Of a stretch of 11,881 bases of DNA, positions 1 to 6,700 are shown piece after piece. Numbering within the stretch: position 1 is the first letter of the stretch; each line of letters opens with the position of its first letter. The notes below the pieces were generated by a model. It was not told the origin of the DNA. It worked only from the letters and a program-made list of their open reading frames with translations, and made no database searches. The translations under genes and the position numbers were made by a program. Source of the DNA: Saccoglossus kowalevskii (lineage: Eukaryota; Hemichordata; Enteropneusta; Harrimaniidae); assembly GCF_000003605.2 (NCBI RefSeq), contig NW_003155247.1, positions 221,454-233,334 on the forward strand, given 5' to 3'.

Positions 1-452
1 GCCCCGGAGGTCATCTATATTAAAACCTTACACCATGTGCGTTCTTGCTAAAAAATAATAGGCCCCTAGGGCTGGCAGCACATTGGCAAACCATACCCCC
101 TATTGCGGACGCACTGTAAATTTAGTACCCCCTAAAGCAGACATATTGAAACAAAAAAACACCCCCTATTTCAGACATATATTGAGAACATCCTACTTCT
201 ATTGCGAGCATTCTCTGCCGTTTTTTTTCACTCAAGTGGGGTGTGATCAACTCAAACAAGCTATGGACTAGGGTGGTGTATGGGAGTGGTTGTTGCAAGT
301 TTATTCCTGAGGGCGTATTGCAGACATTAGAATTTTAAAGGGGCCTATTTGCTTCCCGCGCGGGTCCGCTTTAGAAGGTGAAAAACACCCCTTTCCCCGC
401 TAAATTTGGAACGCACATGGGGTAGTAACGGCATATAGAGTGACCCCCCCGG
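1..452. mobile_element. MITE-like element with long terminal inverted repeats, left edge cut by window
   Basis: Bases 1-44 and 409-452 are imperfect inverted copies; the inner 12 bases (CCATGTGCGTTC at 33-44, GAACGCACATGG at 409-420) pair perfectly. A second inverted pair is ATAGGCCCCT at 58-67 and AGGGGCCTAT at 339-348. Inside are three diverged copies of a 17-base motif (TACCCCCTATTGCGGAC at 94-110, then 126-142 and 160-176). There is no coding capacity. The size and ends suggest a non-autonomous DNA transposon in the ovoA intron. The left boundary may lie just outside the window, so no target duplication can be checked. Confidence 0.6.
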
Positions 453-562
453 AGACAGATGTATAATAATAGTATATACAACCATCAACTCAGTATTCTA
501 ATTTCAGTCCACACCACAATTATGTCTCTTTTATAATAATAATATACAGAATGACTACTTAC

Positions 563-737
563 TGGAAACTCCTCGCCCTAAAATAAACACTGGTGTGTTA
601 ATGAGTCGCAATGGTAAAACCACATCCGTGGTGACAGACCTTGCTAAACGGAAGCCAGCATGTTGAAAGAAATGGCGCCTGTATCCGGTTCTACAATATT
701 TGGATGCAGTAGTTCCGTTAGTGATCCAGGAGCCACC
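563..737 (-). CDS. ovoA: ovoA exon 13 (last in window)
   Basis: Encodes residues 458-515 plus one base. GGSWITNGTTASKYCRTGYR and RHFFQHAGFRLARSV end the FGE-like domain, followed by the linker VVLPLRLINTPVFILGRGVS. The acceptor is TAACAG and the donor a strong GTAAGT (557-562). The next in-frame codon past that donor is a stop, which supports splicing there. No further exon is recognisable in 1-556. Confidence 0.93.
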
Positions 738-3700
738 CTGTTAGAATTGTAAATATGTGAGTTGCTCTCTATATTATGGATGTTTTTCTATATTCCCGTA
801 ATATATAATATATAATACAGAGATAAAACAGACTAAATCAATGAATCATTTGACTATCGTATCCTGTCGAGAAATATGATGAAACACATAGCACAAACGA
901 TATTCAGAAGCAGACTTACTGAGGCAAATGGCGCGCGCCGTCATCCGCCAAGTACGTTACCACGTGGGTCAGTTGACGCATTTCATTGCGCGCGTAAATC
1001 ACGACGCATATGATATATGTCGATTCAAATGGTATTTCGGTCAGAATTTTAGCAGCACATTTATCAGTTGATAAAGTGTAGTATCTTACCAACATCATGT
1101 TGTGTTTACCGTCATGTAAAGGAGCTGAAAAGTCGTCATATAGAAAGCTTGTTTCCGTCCCCGGGAATCCATTTAGATGATCTGCCATCCATTCCCATAC
1201 GTTACCCGTTATGTCGTGAAAACCAAGTTCATTGGCTGGGTACATGTTAACAGGCTGGAATAAAATGCGTCTTTTTTTATAAAAAAAATAATAAAATGTG
1301 TGTAGTAATGGAAACGGTGTACGGAGAAGATACAGCGTCTATCGTTGTCCAAGTCGATGTACTGCAAATCACATTCTATTTCAAAATTTTAAAATCTTAT
1401 TTTGGGCTCCCTTAGTTTAGAAAGTTCGATTCCCTGATCAGTTCATATTCTAGCTATGACATCATTGTAAAGTCATCAGTCAATGTATTAATATCAAATT
1501 CGAATATGTCACGTGTGTGTATTACGATTCTATCAACATAGTGTACAGAGATTCACATTTACTCACTGTGGACGATCCATACATCAGATTAATATTGCAA
1601 TTGATGTCATCTCTGAAGATAATGTCAGATTCTACTCCAACATCGGATGCATTCTAAAAAACAGATGCAGCATATGAGAGTGAAATGCAGGGTGGTAAAT
1701 TTTATACCAACATTACTGAAATGTATCGGGTATTTTTGTTGTCTTTCAGAAACTTTAAAAAAATATGATTTGTTGTGGTTTAGATGATTAAATGCAGAAT
1801 TCACAGACTGCGTTTCAGGTAGCTGGTTGTCATTAACACACCACACTTTGTGATTTGATTTTATGTTGTCGGTCAAAAAATCAAGATCAAAAAGTATGGT
1901 AATCGAACTACTTTTCACACAAAACATGAACATGGCAATTTTAAGCTAATTAACATTGTAAATAGTTTAAAAACAGTGTTCTCCAAAAATGTATGACTAC
2001 TGCTAACATAACACATTTAAGACAAAAACACGTGATAATTTGTTCTTGAAACAACACAGTCGTCGCGCGTTTGAATTTCGCATAAACGCTCGTTGTACAC
2101 GTCGCATGATTACGCGCGGATTTAGAGGAAGGCGCGTCAGCCCGCAAAAAAAAATATAATTGGCAGTTTGTGATGTGCGGTGGCCATGGTCCACGTCAAT
2201 AGGTGCGCCCCCTCCCCGTTTCGAGAACGACGCGACAAGACGCCTTTGGCGCTTTAACTATCCACTGAAAAATCCAGTCTATATTCTATTATAAACAAGA
2301 TAGTTACCTGCTTTCCTCTCATGGCATGGTGTTCTGCTTCGGTTGGTACTCTGTATTCGGGGCCTTTCCATGCACAGTACGCACTGGCCTCGTGATAGTT
2401 CACATCCACTGGCCAGTCCCACGGCATGTCTATGACACTGAATATAGCGCGGTATCTGCAGGTTTAACATTATTATGTTAGTGTATTGTACAATAGCGAC
2501 AATTAACAAGCATGTTGATAAATAGATTAAACAATTATCATTTCATAATTTATGACAGTTCCGTGTGAGAAAGACATGAAATAATATTTTATATCTTCCA
2601 AAAAATCAAGTAATATGATTAGTCAATTGGGCATAGATCAAGGAGTTTTTATTTCCAAAAAATCGAAGTGAAGCTATGATAAAAAGTGAAACCGCATAGC
2701 GGCTGGTACTAATATGAGGTTTACGAGGATACCTCAAAGTATGCACGAAGACAGTACTGTACAGCGGAAGAATCGACCGACGCGCAGCGGAGGTCGATGC
2801 GACGGCCTACTGTTCGAGTACATTATTATACATGGCGTACAGCCGTCGACGCATGAACTAGTCATTTTCGCGAAGCTAGACTGAGATTTGATTTGCACTT
2901 TGAAAGTGATTAATTGCATAGTTACACTATGTCATATTGTATGTATGTATTTAACGATAATGTTAATTTGACTATTTCTGGTCGTTTCACATATAACAAG
3001 TCATTGTTAGTAACGTAGTCCCCGCCCAGTTTTTAGTGACTGTCAACAATTGTGTTATATAGCAATTAGTGTGAATTGATATAATGTGGACAGAAAAGAT
3101 ATTTTGTCTATGCTACGGATAAAGAGCCATTGCTCACACCTTTCCAGAAGCAAGAACGCGTCGAGTGCTCGAGGATGAATTTGGAGATGTGCCAAGAAGA
3201 TGAGTCAAAGTTTTTCAAAAGACTGATTACACAGGATGAAACTTGGGTTCATCACTAAGATCCAGAGACCAAAGCCCAGTAAATGCAGTGGAAGCACTTG
3301 GGCGCACCACCCCCAAAGACGGCAAGGGTGCAGCCCTTCGCTGGCAATGTCATGCTCACAGTCTTCTGGGACAAGGACGGAGTAGTGATGACAGATTTCC
3401 TGGCAAAGGTTACCACAATTACAAGAGCATATTACGCGGGGCAAGATCAGCAAAGGTATCCTCCTCCTGCAGGACAACGCTCCAGTCCACAACTCGCATG
3501 AAGCCAGGACAGATGCATGGGCGTGTGACTATGAAATCCTCCTCATCCCTCTTACTCCCCTGACCTTGCACCCTCTGACTTTCATCTCTTCTCAGCCATG
3601 AAGTTGTTTTTGAAAGGAAAGAGTTTCCCATATGATGCAGCCTTGATTTCTGAAGTTACGACGTGGTTGGTGGACAAACCTGGGGTGTTCTACGAAAACG

Positions 3701-6700
3701 GTGTCCAGAGCTGCATCAAACGATGGGAGAAATGCATAACTCTGGGTGGTTTCTATGTAGAGACAGACTAATAACTGTGCCAAGTTTCATTAATCTCCTG
3801 CTATAGGAAATGGGTCAGGGGCATTACTTATTGAACGTGCCTCGTATATACCAATTTTAAAACAGATTCATTCATACACGATTGAGACCAGGTTCCAAAA
3901 TGACCCTTCAAGTCATACACATGTATGTGCATATGAAAGACGTGACGCATGATGTATGTGTGAAGTTTAAACTTGATAAACTAATTCCCCCAATATCATT
4001 GTAAGTTTGTTTCACTCATCTCTGAGCGATGGGATTTCTCACTAAATGCGAAAACGACTATGAATTTATATATATATAATATATATGCATCAAGACAATA
4101 CCACTTGCCTGTAAGACCCGCTGCTTGAAGTGTAGCTGTCATCGCAATTATTGGGTCTACAATGGGTAACATTACTAATGTCTCCTCCACAACCAGATTT
4201 ACAGCCTGTAAAGGAAAATCAGTTTGACAAAAAAAAAAGAATAGTGAAAATTCACGACAAAAATGCACGGATCTGGATATTAATTAGTGGCGCCCTTTTG
4301 TTCATATTCATCTGAAGTAAAACACGAGCAGTCTCCATACTGCCCTCTGAAGTTCCCCTATTTCTTGGTTTGCAATAAACGGAATGCCACAAATAATAAT
4401 AGTCAAAGAATGGTCAGATGGGATAGGCGATGCGTGATGCCCGAGGTGTTCAAGGATTGAAGAATAAACCAAGCCGTGTGCACCTGGAACATTCTTAATT
4501 TTAAGTTTGGAGACAAGAGATTCTAACACAGTTGTCAGCGAATTCCTTACAATTCAACAGTAAAGCATATATGCATTAAGTCACACCTGGATGAGACACA
4601 CAACTTAAGAACTTATAAATTAGCTTAATTTGGGCTAGGAACAGGGTTTTATCGATTTATTGTTCTTTATAAATGTATTATTAGTTTATTTTACTATATA
4701 GTAATTATTCTGTTGCAATGACCAATAGTCGTACTATTTGGATTACGTTAACGGGGACTATGGCAATAGATTGCCGTAATCTTGAGAGTCTTACGCTTAC
4801 CGTTCGTACACACCCAAAATGCTGGATGTGTAGCTTGTCGAAACGTCTTCCATTCCCAGCCGTCTTCCGTCCAGAATTCTTTTTTCGTGTAACCTCCATT
4901 TTGGACAAACTGATAGAATTCACTGTTTGTGATCAAATAACGTGCTGTTTCAAACGGAGGAACTCTGCAACATCGTTAGGACGAAGAACATATCAGGCGA
5001 TTACATTTAAGAATAATGCGATCGCAGTATTCAATTGGCACTTCGAACACGTTGTGAGAAATTGATCACGTTAAAAAAAGACATATTACAGGTTATTATA
5101 AGCTTACGTTGTTTTGAATTCTGGGTATTCATTGTCCCATCCAAATGATGGGAACTTCACACACTTTCCCAACGTGACGTCACCTCCACTAACCAAAATC
5201 ATAGAATTACGTGTCAAACCATCACCTGCAATTTAAAGCTTTAACACATTATTATGTCAGATGAAATGAACGAATTTAGACGAAACTGGCCGTTTCCAGA
5301 ATTTATTACGTTAACCTTGCGTGTATAACACATTTAATATTGTATCGTACGCATGTGCACTAATAAAGCATGTGCACCTTAACGTACCTACTGAGTATGG
5401 AGCGTATTTCCAATCTCGTGGAATCTGTACAAACTCCACTGGTAGCTGTCTTATCAATACAGATGAAGTCTCAATATGAATTCGTTCATGCTCTATTCCC
5501 ATTATCAATGCCCACTGATTAAATAAATAAAATCGTCCATGTCCGTTAGTTTGTGTAACAATTTAATCCATGCGGTGTTAACGAAAGAAAAATACAGATG
5601 CTGTATTTCATTTTTGGTCGACGCACATGTGAGTTCCAAAGGCCGCGATCAGAATGTTCTTTTCTTTTTTAAGAAACTTTAGAACAGATTTGTTGAGCCG
5701 TATACAAGATTGCGTTGAGTTGCGTTATTTTATACCATGTCGAGTGTTTACGTTACAATGTGCTGTTATACCACAATGTAACGTTACGTAATGTTTATCC
5801 CTACCCATTCACTTTCTTGGTGTATGGGTAGTACCAGTGGCGTATCTTGTATAGTTTTTAGTACCATTTGTCTCACTTTCCTTCGATACATAGTAACCTC
5901 CGTCAGCGTGGGCCACTTAAAACTACCACCCATTCGGTAATTTTCCTAATACGTATAAATAATAAATGTCGTGAAGCATATGCAGCATGATACAGAATGA
6001 TATCAACAACATCAAAAACACATTCCAAATGATTTATTAAAACTCCATGCAAGAATTATGAAAAACTTATATACGGAGTAATACATTATACCGAATTTAC
6101 ACGTAATGCTAGTAATATAAAAACAAAACCTGGATTACGGAATAATATACCCTACATGATTTACTAAACACGTAATGCCAGTAATATAAAAACAAAACCT
6201 TGATTACGGAATATTACACCTAACATGGTTTACTAAACACGTAAAGATAGTAATATAAAAATCTAGATTACGGAATATTACATCCTATATGATTCACTAA
6301 AGACTTAATGTTAGTAATATTAAAAAATCTAGATTACGGAATATTACATCCTATAAGATTTACTAAACACGTAAAGCTAGTAATATAAAAAAATCTAGAT
6401 TACGGAATATTACATTATACATGATTTACTAAACACCTATAGCGAGTAATATGAAAACAATACATTATATGTATTCAGTATACACGTAATGTACGTATTA
6501 TGAAATCTGGATTGCGGAATAAGACATCCTACATAAATAACTAAATATGTAATTAAGGAATAGTGAGCACAGAACAGCATTGCAGTTTTTTATGCGTTTA
6601 CTGTACGCTTGTCTCTATGCATTTTCAGATTATGAAAACACATGTTTTTGTGTCTTTGGATATATCATTTGTAGAGAATGTAGAATGGCAATACCGAGGA

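Larger units (their letters stand above)
2722..3846 (+). mobile_element. Degenerate mariner (Tc1/mariner) transposon in ovoA intron 9
   Basis: The 3' end is clear: bases 3812-3846 (GGGTCAGGGGCATTACTTAT...CCTCGTA) are a mariner-type TIR followed by TA. The likely 5' end is TACGAGG at 2722-2728, preceded by T and continuing with partial similarity to the reverse complement of the 3' end. Transposase remains occupy about 3127-3771. The N-terminal half is missing or replaced: bases about 2890-3100 show no transposase similarity and contain a piece of another repeat. The 5' boundary is less certain than the 3' one. Confidence 0.7.

Noticed and set aside
83-271. 62-codon plus-strand ORF
   Set aside because: It lies inside the TIR element across the 17-base motif repeats; no domain and no coding character.
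916-1245. 109-codon minus-strand ORF as a stand-alone SUMF1-like sulfatase-modifying gene
   Set aside because: Only its first part is coding; it is exon 12 of ovoA running into the intron after GTAAGA. The DinB exons and HX3HXE upstream exclude SUMF1.
4101-4108. Alternative GT donor four bases after the GC donor of exon 9
   Set aside because: Using it shifts exon 10 out of the RYRAIFSVIDMPWDW frame.
4308-4529. 73-codon minus-strand frame in intron 8 as a cassette exon of ovoA
   Set aside because: Exons 8 and 9 join in phase without it and no clear splice sites bound it. It may be an old insertion, but there is no support.
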